DNA from: Fragilaria crotonensis
Lineage: Eukaryota; Bacillariophyta; Fragilariophyceae; Fragilariales; Fragilariaceae
Reading direction: 5' to 3'
DNA length: 64,000 bases
NCBI GenBank assembly: GCA_022925895.1
Contig: JAKSYS010000180.1
Location: 1-64,000 of the forward strand
Position 1 is the first letter of the stretch, and each line of letters begins with the position of its first letter. A program made the position numbers and the translations under genes. The notes beneath the pieces were generated by a model, which was not told the DNA's origin, searched no databases, and saw only the letters and a program-made list of their open reading frames with translations. Positions 28,320 through 40,192 of this stretch are shown one piece after another.

Positions 28320-30276
28320 TTGGCTTGACGGTGACGTAGTGCTTCCTCGTCGTTAGCTCCTTCTGAGACGTTACGAATCCCGCTCTCAGTTGCCACGACG
28401 ATTTCGTCTTGACGTTCTTCACGGTATCGAATGTTGCATCGTAAGCGACGTGAAATTGAGGGCTCACCAAGGCTGTGTCCCTGTCCATCACGAATGCAAC
28501 GTTTCGTCCGTGTTGCGGTGATCTCCCCAAGTAGACTCCGGCTCTCGACCGTTGCGACCATTTGTGGAAAGGTCGGTTGCTCTGCAGCTCGTTTGAGAGC
28601 AGATAGGTCGGGCACCCGAATGGCTTCCAATTGGTCGCCACCTTCGAATTGGAGAATACCTCGATGGGGCTCCTTCTGGCTGCGTCTTGCATGCTTGGAG
28701 TATGGTTGACCGCGTCATTTGCGTTCCGAATGGCGTATGGCCATAAGTTCGCAGTTATCGTATCGCTCCATCTTGCATTCGCGTGTGTCAACATCGCGCG
28801 TGCCAGTTCTTGGAGTTCGCGAATTCTTCTTTCCGCGATACCGTTCTGGTGGTGCGCGTTTACAGCTGCGAAGGTCATTCCTTGTCCGTCCAGCTTGCAT
28901 GCGTCCACCCACTTGTACGCCTTGAAGATTCCGTTGTCGGCGTGGTAGTTTTCCACTTTCACTCCGTGCCGGTGGGAGTATGCCTCAAACGCTCGCTTCC
29001 CTTCCACTGTCTCCTCCGCTGACGCTGTCTTTTGGAGATAGATAAACCCCAGTCGACTGAATTGATCAACGTAGACAGTCGCGTGGCGGTATCGTTTCGT
29101 GGTCAGGAAGCCAGTCATCTGGGCAATCAACCCTGGCGTGGGTGAGACGAGTTGATCCACCGATACCACTTGTCCTGGTTTCGTCAGCTTGGCATCGTCG
29201 TCGTCGCCGTCCTTCCTCGGTTTGTTCCGCCAAGGTCGTTTTGTTGCCTTCGCGTAGAGGCATGCCGAACATGTTGGAACTCTGCACTTCGAAAGACGTC
29301 GCGGCAAGATTCCCTGCTTGGCCATCTCTTGGAGTTTTCTCATGGAGATGTGTCCGAATTGATGGTGGATCGCCAACAGCTCTGACAGGTCATTAGCTGG
29401 CTGTCGGTCCTCCTCGTCAAGGATGATGTTCACGTTCGTCGTTCGCGGCAGTTCCATGTCGGTCGTTGTGGGTTGCTCGCCCGTTTGCGGCGGTTTGTTT
29501 GTTGCTGCCTTCCTTGTTTCCCCCTTTGAAGGGGTACTGGATGGTCCGTCGAGGGTGTGAGTCGTCGGCGTTGGATTGGTTTCGTTCGAGTGCTTCCAAG
29601 CGTTCGTCAGCATCTTATCGTTTCCTGTCTCGACTTCGTCGTCCTCCTCGTCGTCTGATACGAGACCCGAAGGCATCGCGATGACGTCCCGAGTCGATTC
29701 ATCCAGTTCAGCTTCACAACAGAAGGCTCGAAATTTCTCGAAGCCTGATGCCATCGTGAAGGTTGCAACATTGTCGTTCTTACCAAGTGGAATTCTTACT
29801 TTGTACTTTCCACCTCCCCAAAACAACACGCACTCCCGTCCGTTGGTGTATTCACCACACTTGTCACATTCGGGACCTGTCGTCTGGGTCTGGGACCAGT
29901 GTTGCGGACTCAATAGTCGAACTCGTCCGTCGGGAACGTAGTATGAGTTCGGAATTGTGAAGGTGTGTTTCCTTCCCAACTCGTCCTCCCAACTCCAACG
30001 TAGCGTGCCGACTTGCACGTTCGTCGTTCTCGTTCCTGCGAATCCCTTCACGACCCGATCCGTCGGCCTCAGTTTCCCAACAAAGTCCTCCTTCACGTGT
30101 GAGATGCACCCCGAACATCGGTTGTCGATTCCGATCGTTTCCGAATCGGTGTCAAATTGGGTTTTCCGTTCGGTCGCAATCGTAGCATTCGCTTGCATGG
30201 CGAGAACCGTCATTGCCATGACGGTCCCCCTTCGCCCCCAGCTTGCTCGTTTGCGATTGATTCGATGGTGTGCAGT
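28320..30276 (-). pseudogene. Copia-1 protease and integrase region
   Basis: A protease-like IGIDNRCSGC segment at about 30130, an HHCC zinc-binding block (IHHQFGHIS to CRVPTCSAC) at about 29270-29380, and the integrase core with YVDQFSR, YHADNG and HHQNGIAERRIRE at about 28800-29080. The right edge is cut by the Copia-2 insertion. Confidence 0.85.
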
Positions 30277-30459
30277 CAAGTAAACTCCAGTGCGATAAAA
30301 TTAGTGCTGACGTAAGTGGACGATCTGACGAAGAGGATGTATGGTGAAGGGAGAAATGACGCGTCTGTAGATTACACACAATTTTTATCTTAGCTCTTAT
30401 CTTTCTTTCTCTTTTACCTTGTTGCTACTGTAAGTGTTCATTATGACTTTTATTACTTG
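30277..30459 (+). repeat. Copia-2 5' LTR
   Basis: Begins CAAGTAAACTCC and ends TTATTACTTG, so its tips form the inverted repeat CAAGTAA/TTACTTG instead of the usual TG/CA. Same as 43271-43453. Confidence 0.9.
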
Positions 30460-30472
30460 GTTTATCAGACCC
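30460..30472 (+). promoter_or_regulatory. Copia-2 candidate primer-binding site
   Basis: GTTTATCAGACCC follows the LTR directly. The same 13 bases follow the LTRs of Copia-4 and Copia-5. The TATCAGA core resembles the methionine tRNA primer site common in copia elements, but the match is partial. Confidence 0.65.
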
Positions 30473-30699
30473 AGCACGTCAATTGAGGGACGATATGTTA
30501 TAACGATTATAAGGATGAATTTGCTTCGGCATTCATATTCCTGACTTCGGTCATGCGAAACAGAAAGCGTGCCTTGGCACTGCAATATCCTGACTTCGGT
30601 CATGCGATGGAATGGCCACCTCGTGTGGTACGAACGACAAAGAACAAAGAAACGATAAGCTGACACAGCTCTCCACTTACGCTCCGCAGTACTCGGAAA

Positions 30700-33096
30700 A
30701 TGGCGGCTATCCAAACTGTCCTCGACGCGATGATCACGTGTGGCATTGATAACGACGTCCTCTTCTTGGAAGAAACGCAGGCCCAGCGTATCGCTGAGGA
30801 CATTTTTGGTGATCTCTTCACCTCCTGCATGGACATTACGTTCAAAGAACTAGACGAGCATTTCAAGACATATTCCGACTTGACCGTGGCACAGGGACAG
30901 ATTCGTTTACGTCCTGGCACTCGCAAGAATGTCAAAGCATTTGTCCAGTGGACTCGTGACGAGATTCGCCTTGGACGCGATCCAAGCCACACTCCCTTTC
31001 CACTTCATTTGGTCAACGATCTTATTCGTCGTCACAAAACTCATGAAAAGTTTCAAGCCGATGCAAAGACTTTGTCTGAAGCTGCGAGGCCCGACAAATT
31101 CAGAGATAACGTGAAGTGGGAGGATTGGAAGCCAACCTTTCTCAACTACCTCCGTTCCATTCCAGGACGTGATGGTATTCCATTGAAGTATATCTGTCGC
31201 GAGAAGGATGAACCAGATCCAACGGCCAATGACGATTTCTTGGATGATTACGTTGCCATGGCTCCGTTGGAAGGGGACTCGTATGCTATAGATACTGTCC
31301 AGGTTCATACTTTCCTTCTCAACTTCGTGTCTGGCAACGACACGGCGGAAGCCAAAATCCAAGGACTTACACGCCCGAACGATGGACGCGATGCTTTCAA
31401 ACGTCTCGTTGAACACTACGAAGGTGTTGGAATTCATGCAATCGACATTCGCGAGGCAGACGAGGTTATCAAGAGTTTGTTCTATGGCGGTGAGAAAGCA
31501 CCACATATGTGGTGGTCAGAATTTGAGAAACGCCTCACACGTGCATTTAATGCATATGTAAAACGTGAAGGCCGGATCGTCCACTCTGACTCCATGAAGA
31601 TCAGAATGCTCATCGACAAGATTAAGGCGGACTTCCTAACGCCAACCAAAGCACAGTTGGAAATTGAGTTGTCTAGGACACCGACGACTGTAACATATGA
31701 GCAGGCGTTAGCCTTGTTTCGGAACATGGTGAACCAGAAGCACCCGCCTCAAATGAATGCCAATAACCGTTCGCGACGAAACATCAACGAAGTGACGACT
31801 GGCGGCAGAGGCAAAGCTAGTGGGCGTGGCGGACAGGGTCGTGGTGGTCGCGGAGGTAGACATGGCGGACGAGGTAATCGGGGAAAGACTCGTACTGACA
31901 GCCGCATGATTACCCTCACCGACGGTTCGCAAATCGAATACCATGCATCCTTTAACTTCCCCAAGAACGTGTATTTGAAAATGAAGCAAGAAGACCGCGA
32001 CACTCTAAAGAGAGAACGCGCTGCTTACAATGAACGAAACGGACGAACACGCACTAGTGAAATTCAAGAGCTACGCTCTCAAATTGAAGAGCTACGAGGA
32101 TCGGTGAGTGCAAACTCCCCTCCAGCGGACTCCATCTCAGTCTCCAACCGTTCGCAAGTTAGTCAAATAACAACGAACAATTCAATAATGGGCGGACGCA
32201 ACGAACAAGCCAGCAATCGACAGGCTCGACGTACAGCAGCTGTTGTGACCAAACGACATGTTCAATCTGCACATAAGTCTTGGTCATGGACTGATCCCCC
32301 TGTCAATACAACAGCGGACAACGAATGTGATACGAACGCAGATACTTGCTGTCTGGGTAAGAATTTTCTCGTCTTGCACTCGACTTATCGAACGGCTGAC
32401 GTTTATGCCTACGATGCCTCCATCCAACCAATTGAGAACGTGCCGATTGTCACGGCAGCGACTGCATTCGACGATCCAGTCTCTGGAGATACGTTCATTC
32501 TTGTCTTCAACGAAGCCCTCTATTACGGGGAAAAGCTTGACCACTCGCTTATAAACCCCAATCAGATTCGGTCTTATGGCATCCCCTTCTGGGATAACCC
32601 ATATGATCCCGAGCATAAGTTATCCATCGAGGTTCACCCGGACCTCACCATTCCTCTACGTGCTTATGGAACCAAAGTGGGATTCCGTACTCGCGTGCCC
32701 ACTCAACTTGAGCTACGAGAGTGCGAACACATCCACATGACCAGTTCATCACTTTGGAATCCGTCTGACGTTGTCATGGTACAAGCAACGACTCAAGGCG
32801 GACAGGCACCGTGGAAGCGACGACGAACACATTGTTTGTCGAATGAAATGCGATACGAGTATCTTGACCCGAATTCGGACGAGGCGCTTCTTCATGATAT
32901 TGATCCGTCCCTTGTACTCATGACTGAGCGATTGACAAAACGACAACGAATTGCGCAAGTCGAAACGGTATACGAACAAACCGATGTACCAGCCCGACGC
33001 ACTTTCGTGAGTGACGAACGACACGCCAAGGTATCGGCTGAGTTGATTGCCGAACGATTCGGCATTGGTCCTATCCGTGTGCACAACGAACGTTAA
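30700..33096 (+). pseudogene. Copia-2 Gag and protease region
   Basis: The region starts at an ATG after a 228-base leader. The Gag part (to about 32240) shows FNAYVKREGRIVHS and a Gly/Arg-rich RGG-type segment at about 31797-31895 (GRGGQGRGGRGG) where many copia Gags have a zinc knuckle. The protease part follows at about 32310-32600, with ECDTNADTC in place of the DSHADTC of Copia-4 and Copia-5, then VFNEALYYG and NPNQIRSYGI. Integrase begins beyond it and is split by YR-2. Confidence 0.8.
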
Positions 33097-33333
33097 GGGT
33101 TACCACACAACGGGGTATCCGTTCAGCGATTCTCCCAATTAGCAGACGGTATCGAGCTGATAGGATTTTTGGGATCAAACGATTGAATGGGAAGTTTGCG
33201 ACGGACACTGCATATGGTAAGCTGCGTTCGCTACGAAGCAATGTGGGCTCCCAACTGTATTCACACAAGTGTGGATTCAAGGCCGCTTATCCCATACAAA
33301 AAGTTGACGGTAATCATGTTGGAGATACGTCGT
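33097..33333 (+). pseudogene. Copia-2 integrase region, left piece
   Basis: It encodes segments matching the Copia-3 integrase start (VTTQRG, RLNGKFATDTAYGK, HKCGFKA), and stops at the YR-2 insertion. Confidence 0.75.
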
Positions 33334-33627
33334 CGAAATAAATTCCGAGTCTTGTCCAAATTTCTCTAAGTCCGTTTAGTCGGATGAGTCGTCTGCTTCG
33401 TGGTTTCGTCGTACCGTTGTCTCGCGCACTGTCGCGTCGATTCGTGTGTTGTCTGAGGTCATTCTCGTTTCTCTTTTGTGCTCGTGAGACTAGTAGAAAT
33501 AAATAGATGGCATCGGAATCTGGTCCTAATAGTTTTGTCTCTCTCCTGGTTCGTCTCGCGGTGTCGGTCCCGTGATAGTTATCTAGCGGGGTCCGTCGCG
33601 CGATTGTGAGTCGACCTGGTTTCCGCC
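33334..33627. repeat. YR-2 repeat A1
   Basis: Outer A repeat, CGAAATAAATTCCGAG to TTTCCGCC. The six bases before it (GTCGTC) may belong to the element edge, so the left limit is good to about six bases. Confidence 0.8.
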
Positions 33628-33870
33628 CCATGCAGAGCATGGCCAGGAGGTAACCGGCGCCAGGGGCGCCGATGAACCTAGGCATCGGGCCAGGAGAGGA
33701 GGTGTGGGTGGGTGGGATTAACTAGAGTAGTGTCTTTGTCGATTCGAGTTCGTTCGGATTGTGAGCAATTCGTATCTTGTGTTGTGTTGTGTCGTGGTGT
33801 TCGTCTGTCTGTGTCTCGTGTTCGTCTGTCTGATGGCGACTGCCCGTCCTTTCCGATCTTCGGACATGCC
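33628..33870. repeat. YR-2 repeat B1 with the three-hairpin cluster
   Basis: It holds the same three inverted repeats as YR-1 (33628-33688), then the segment shared with B2 (GATTAACTAGAGTAG to GGACATGCC). Confidence 0.8.
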
Positions 33871-34163
33871 ACGAAATAAATTCCGAGTCTTGTCCAAATT
33901 TCTAAGTCCGTTTAGTCGGATGAGTCGTCTGCTTCGTGGTTTCGTCGTACCGTTGTCTCGCGCACTGTCGCGTCGATTCGTGTGTTGTCTGTGGTCATTC
34001 TCGTTTCTCTTTGTGCTCGTGAGACTAGTAGAAATAAATAGATGGCATCGGAATCTGGTCCTAATAGTTTTGTCTCTCTCTCTGGTTCGTCTCGCGGTGT
34101 CGGTCCCGTGATAGTTATCTAGCGGGGTCCGTCGCGCGATTGTGAGTCGACCTGGTTTCCGCC
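33871..34163. repeat. YR-2 repeat A2
   Basis: Inner A repeat, ACGAAATAAATTCC to TTTCCGCC, followed at once by the recombinase region. Confidence 0.85.
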
Positions 34164-35060
34164 ATTTTCCGGTTGTCGTTCGTCCGCAGAATCTGGGGCG
34201 ATCGTGTAGAAAGATTGTCGACTCGTCATGCGTGCGGCTACCCGAGTGTCGAGTCCGGCACTTGAATTCGGAGGTATCTCATGAACGTCTGGCTTCGCCA
34301 CCTCCCCACCATCTGAATCGTCTCACTTGGAACTCCGGCGAGGTGCATGGCCATCGCGGCGCCTGATCTGATCGAGTGAGTGCCGATGCCACTCGCCTGG
34401 AGGCCAAGCTCTCCCTGCGAGTCGTCGCCATCCTGAGCTGCCTCAGTATGGACTTGGAAGAGATGTGTTGGGGTTCGTCTGAGTCCTGCGTCCTGACGGC
34501 GTTAATCTTCGGGTTCGTCCGTGAATGGCAATCGTAACTCCGTACCCTCGTCGTCAGGTCCGCTAGCACGCGGACGGGGCAGATGTCCGTTTGTCCCTGC
34601 CTGTCGTTTCGATGCTGAGTCACTGTCGCGCCTTTGTCCCCGTTCTTTGTCGCCGGAAGGTGATCGACACGGTGTCGGCATTCTCCAGTTGTCCTCGGTC
34701 GATTGTCTGCAGGTCCTGTCCCTTCTGTCGGAAACGAACGTCGTCCACTCTGATCACTGATGTCGTCCGTCGGCTTCCGACATCGGAATATTCGCACGAC
34801 CTCATGGCGAAAAAGAACGCGACCACCACAAGTTGTCCAATAGCGATGTCCGTCTCGTTTCTTGCCCAGGATCGAACCTTCGAATCACCTCTAACGGCAG
34901 CGCCTGCTGTGGGTAGGTCCTGGGTCCTCGTCGGCGTAACGTTTCAGTTGTAAAGCCAGAAGGGGGTCGAGTCGTCCGGCGGCGTCGTGGATTGGGCTCT
35001 CAAATTTGTTAAGCCTGAAGGCCTGAGCCACACCGTCGAGGGTGGCACGAATGGAACCGG
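34164..35060 (-). pseudogene. YR-2 tyrosine recombinase region
   Basis: The same region as in YR-1: the FFFAMRSCEYSDV segment is readable, and the DNA of the HxxR and tyrosine blocks is present by alignment to YR-1. The region is broken. Fossil part only. Confidence 0.75.
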
Positions 35061-35379
35061 ACAAGGGTCCATTGCCAGCTTCCTGAGGTTGTCGGGAGCG
35101 AAGCCGTCCGTCCCGAAGGGCGGCGGCGAAGCAGGCGAACGTTTCTGCTTTCGCTTCGTCCGAGTCCTTGAGAAAAGGCTCCTCCCGACTCCGTCGATTC
35201 GTCCGAGGAATCTTTCGTAACAGCGCCAGCTGCTATCGCGCTTGGCACGGGTTGAGTCGGCAAGAGCTGCGTTTTGCAGCAGCTGCAGCCAGCCTCCAAT
35301 CTGCGAAATAAGGGCTGGCCGCAAAGGGATGATCCTGAAGTTCTGTGGAACAAACGGTGAGCAGTTTTTCGTGATCAAG

Positions 35380-36900
35380 TCTGTCAGTGCCGCGTCGTCT
35401 AGAGCGAAATCTCGGAGAGCATGTCCGCCACCTTGTTCTCTTTCCCGGGAACCACTGCGTGTAGTGGTCTATCTCGTGCGTGAGGCAGAAATCAGCGAAC
35501 GCTCGGGCTATCGTCAGGTGAAGCGGACAATCGTCGTTGAAGTTCGACTTAGCAAGCCATCCCGCTGCTGAGGTGCTGTCTCCTGACTGAGCAGAACGTC
35601 TTCGTCCGTCCACGCGGCCCCTTCGTGGAATTCCACGATCATCCCCACAAAGGCAGCAAGGAACTCGAGAGTGTTTAGGGTCGCTCGCCCCAGCAGGTGC
35701 TCTGGTAGCTGATATCGCCACGCCAGGCCGCTCTTGAGGCAGTAGCCTCCGATGCCTTGTGGGCATGCGTCCACCCTCACTATGCGCGTCGGCCACCGGC
35801 AAACCAGCCTGTTGATCGAGATACCTCGCGACGCCTTCTGAAGGAAAGCCTTCCACAGAATCAGGTCGTCCAGTTGGGGTTTGGTCAGTCTCGCCTTCCC
35901 GGCCTGCTTCGAACGCTCGCAGGCCTTGTATAGCCTTCCCATAAAGTGTCTTGCGTAAGGGATGACGTAGGCGGCGTGGCTAAAACGTCCGAGGGTCGTC
36001 TCTAGGTCTCTCGTCGTCACGAAGGCATGTCTGTGCGTCAGCATCCTGTCAACGGCTTGCGTCCAGCTCATGTGCTTATCGTGAGGCAGTGCGACGACGA
36101 AGCGGCGTGTGTCCACGATCCATCCGAGGATCATCTTCCTCTCGGATGGTTTGGCCTCGGCCAGGAACTTTGGGATCGCAAGGATATCGTCTCTGGGAAA
36201 AGTCTCCTTAACCTCGGGGTCGCAAGGCCTCCTGACCAGGTGGAGCGCCAGCGGATCGCGGCAGCGCTCTTTTCTGCGTCGCGGGGTTGAAGGCCCCAAA
36301 ATGTCGTCCAGGTAGCAGTCGAAGCGAGGGAGGTCGTCGTAGGGTGGATAGTTCACTGCGAAGTAGTCCGCCTTGCCGAAAACACTCATTTTGTCGACCG
36401 ACCCTTTGTCATTGTCCACTGCCCTTCGGTGTCCAGGAGGTGCTGGTGCGGCGAGTGGTAGACGCTCGGATCCCAGTCGTCCCTGCGGACAAGGTCGTTT
36501 GCCAAGTCCGTGATCATCTCCGACACGTCGCTCCATTGCGATGGGTTTGGCGCTCCACCGAACGTCATCCTCAGCGCCACTAACAGCAGGTCGTCGATAC
36601 TCGTGCAGGACTTCATGGCTGTGGCTGCTTTGAGATGGATTCGTCTGTAGGCGGATTTGCAGTCGACCTTCGTCATCCAGATAGGCTCGTCTGGCCATAG
36701 TTGGCGCAGGAACGAGATGTGGTACATGAGTCTGCTGAATGCTTTTCCGAAACGTGCTTCTGTCAGTTGGGATGTGTCCACGCGTTCATTTACGCTTCGT
36801 CCTGCCACTCCGCTCGGGCTGAATGACTGGTCATGTGTCAGTCGGAGTTTCTCTATTGAATTTCCTTCTCGTCGATCGACGTCTGCGCGACCATCCCCAG
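35380..36900 (-). pseudogene. YR-2 reverse transcriptase and RNase H region
   Basis: Minus-strand KVDCKSAYRRIHL, RMTFGGAPNPSQW and CYLDDILGP mark the reverse transcriptase. SERKMILGWIVDTRR, RVDACPQGIGGYC and LNTLEFLAAFVG mark the connection and RNase H. A PAT/Ngaro/DIRS-type Pol. Confidence 0.78.
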
Positions 36901-38239
36901 AGGCGCGACCTCGCATCCCTTGATCTCTAAGGCGGCTTCGCGGCAGTGGTAGCTGCCAACCCCTTGAGGCTTCGTCCTTCAGCATGGATATCAACTTTGC
37001 CTCGTGGCCTCGGGCCGATTTGTGATTGCCGCGAGCTAAGTTGGCGCGCACGTCCGCGAGGCGGTCAGAATCCGAGATCTCGCGAAGCGGAACTCGGCCT
37101 TCGGAGATGCGCTCCTGAAAACGCGGCCAGAGGGGGTGGGCGGACAGGAGCGGGGCGAGAAGTTCGGTGGGGCGAAACTCGGATCCCGGCGTCAGGGCGC
37201 TGAACGGCTGGGCCCGAAGGGCGGCGTCGAGGTCGAGGGCGTACCGTTTGAGCACCGCGAGGTTGTGGCGGGCGGCGTCGTGCGTCCAGTCGAAGCGAAA
37301 CTCCGTCGCGTGGGTGCGCGGTTGGCCGGAGTGCAAAATAGTGGCAAGGGCATCGGCCAGGCGTGGTTCGGGAGTCGGGAACGGCGAGTCGACGTTCGGG
37401 AGCGGGATCGTCGGCAATGGCACCAACGATGGGAACTTACCGGGAAGCGGGCGTGGCGTGTCTGCGAGGGCTGATGTCGGCGCGTCGGGCGTCTCCGGGC
37501 GACAATGCGCGCGCCACGGAGTGGTCGGTCGGTGGCGAGTCGAGGGCGGAGCGTAGCGCTCCAGGCCCGACTTCGTTTCGTGACGGGTCGTCGCGGGCTG
37601 GCGAGAGATGGGCGTCGGCGACGTGGCGGGGCGAGAAGGTTCGTGCGCGTGGGTTCCCGCGGGACTGTCTCGGGCGGCAGATTCCGATAAAGTCCGGGGC
37701 GTCCTACGTGGCGTCTGTTGTGGAACTCGGCCGTCGACCGTTCCTGGTCGAACGCCCATTGCGACGGCTGTGCGACGAAGGCGGGCTGGAAGTAAGCAGA
37801 TGCAGAGGGTCCTAATTTTGTTTTCTTGCTGGGCGGCGTCGCGTCGGACGAGGGCGGCGCATGCGCGCCCGGCACTGCTCTATCCACGCTCGTACGGCGG
37901 TCGTCTGTTCGGTCGTGAGGGCGACGTGCGAGGCGCTCAAGAAACAGCTCTTGACGCACTTCCCGTTTAGGTGCCACCTGCAGCACATGTTCGGGATCGG
38001 TCCACTTCGGACGTGATCGAGGAACACCTGCCAAGTGTCGTTCGCGTCTCTCGGGAAAAGGTCCTGCTGTGGGTTTGTGACTGCGTCCGCGGGTTGCCCG
38101 CGACGTCCGGCTCGAGCGCTCCCGGCGGCGGCTACAGGCTGCGAGTCGCCCTTTGGTCGACTCCACGTCCCAGCCGCTCCTTGAGGAAGTCGCAGGCCGG
38201 GAAGACAAAGGCGCCGTCCTCCAACTGCTGCCGGGTGGA

Positions 38240-40015
38240 CCTGAATTCTAGGAGTGCTGGGTTGATCTCGTCCTCGTGTTCGACTCCAGCGCAGAGAACT
38301 AGGTATTGTTGCATGCGTTTTCGATGAACCAACCTAACCTGCACGCGGCTGAGGGGTCAGCGTGCGCTAGCTGGCGGAGCGTCGCCAGTGTGGAGCCGAC
38401 CGCCCTGGTCAGGAAACGGCTCCACTCGTCCAACATGTGTGTGAGCGGGAATTGGCTCTGAAGGAGCTCCAGCACTCCGCTCATGTTCTCGATAAGCCGC
38501 GCGAGTTCGTGAAAATCTTTCGGCACCGTGAAGTTGAGTTTTGTCATGCTCTTGATGTCCTTCTCCGAGAAGCCCGTGGTCGTGTCGGTCGTCTTGAGTT
38601 GCATTTGCACAAGGGTGCTGGCGTGATCAGAGGCTTCTCGCCCGATCGCTGCTGCTCGGGCGAACGTCTGGGGACCGCAACAGAAGAGGCTGAAGGCCCT
38701 GGCCGGTCAGGTGTGTCGGCCGTGAAAGAAGCGGTGCGGATTGCGGCGCAGAAGCCCATGGGAATGAACGCGTCTCGACCTTTGGTGTTCCTCAAGAAGT
38801 GGTGGATGTGGTTTTGTACGTAGGCCACGTTGCTAAGCGTCAGGATGTCCGAGAAAGACTGGACCGGGCGGCTGCGAATCATCCTGTCGGCGTCCCTTTC
38901 GGACACGAAAAGGACCATTCGTTTCGTCGACGGCGGGAAAGAGTCAAAGCCTGTCTTCGACGTTTGGGGGGACGAGGTCGCTGCGTTTGCTGCCTGTCGC
39001 TCCAGTAACGTTGACAGGTTTCGAATGGCGTCCTCTGTGCGTCCTGGCGTGCTGGCATGGTCGTCCGTCCGAATGAGGCTCCTAGCTCTGACCGCCAGAT
39101 GCTTGAGGTGTAGCGATTTCGCCCATTCGTCCGATCGTTTGGAGTATGCGTTTGATGCCGCCACCCTCGCTTTGTCGGTCCCGGGTCCTCCTCGAGTTTA
39201 CCGCTACGCTGAGGACCCACCGCGGGATGTAAGAGGCTGCCTCCGCGCGGATGGTTGCTCTGACGGGTCTGGGTCCTCGCTCGCTCTCTGTTTAATGGCG
39301 TTGACGATCAGTAGGGCGAGCTCCTCTGGCGCGGTGACGTAAGTGTCCATGATGGCGGCTGCGATGAAGGCCGGCACCGGGACGGTGGGTTTATCGTGAA
39401 CCCGACGACCGTGACGTCGTCTGTGTCGTCCTCGCTCGCTTCGACTGGCTTGCTTGGCTTCGCCCGGTGCTTCGTTCCTTTCTTCGGTCGTCCTCTGGTT
39501 GCAGTCGGCAGGGTGCCGGCTGGCTCGGCTTCGCGCGTGGCTCCGGTGCTGACGCCTGACACCTGGGCACGTGTCGTCAGAGATTCATTGATCGCCGCCA
39601 GTACGTCCGACGTAGAATTCCACGAGAGCATCCTCGACCAATCAAAAGGCGTTCCGATGTGTCGCTCTACGACCTGTTTCGTGTCGACTGCCATGGCGGC
39701 GGCGAAGCCGCCAGCCCCCATCAGTGCCCAAAGGGCGTTCGTCCCGTCGTTGAGTCCATCGTCAGCGTCGTGGTGGAAGTGGTGAAAGAGTCGGATGACT
39801 CCGTGCGTGTTTACCATAAGGTGGGCGACTTCCGGAGAGCACAAGTGTACGAATCCTGTAGAATTTGTACTGACCGAGTTCGTCTTCGAATTCAAAGCGC
39901 TGAGCTTTTCGACGACCTCCCACTGGTCGAGCTTCCTGAAAACGTCCAACCACGTCAAGGTCATCGTCATCGGTGAGCGAGCGTCGTCTGACCCTCCATT
40001 GCGTCTGTGGTTCAA
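38240..40015 (-). pseudogene. YR-2 Gag-like region
   Basis: Minus-strand sequence matching YR-3: VFRKLDQWEVV, STGFVHLC, LFHHFHHDADDGLNDGTNAL, GGFAAAMAVDTKQ, then NVAYVQNHIHHFLRN, DAFIPMGFCAAIRTAS and KSMTKLNFTVP. YR-1 has no counterpart. No known domain is recognised. Conservation between YR-2 and YR-3 and the 5' position suggest a structural protein. Confidence 0.65.
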
Positions 40016-40036
40016 GTCGGGTCGGGGGAGAGGCCA

Positions 40037-40192
40037 GATTAACTAGAGTAGTGTCTTTGTCGATTCGAGTTCGTTCGGATTGTGAGCAATTCGTATCTTG
40101 TGTTGTGTTGTGTCGTGGTGTTCGTCTGTCTGTGTCTCGTGTTCGTCTGTCTGATGGCGACTGCCCGTCCTTTCCCGATCTTCGGACATGCC
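40037..40192. repeat. YR-2 repeat B2 (coding-sense 5' end)
   Basis: It matches the right part of B1. Copia-2 integrase sequence resumes right after it. Confidence 0.85.

Larger units (their letters stand above)
33334..40192 (-). mobile_element. YR-2, longest YR retroelement in the window
   Basis: About 6.86 kb, minus strand, inserted in the Copia-2 integrase region. In coding order: B2 repeat, Gag-like region (about 38240-40015), Pol with reverse transcriptase and RNase H, tyrosine recombinase, then A2-B1-A1. There is no target duplication. It is the youngest layer of the nest, since it lies in an element with identical LTRs. Its sequence closely follows YR-1 where both exist. It carries several breaks in the Pol and recombinase regions. 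Confidence 0.85.
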
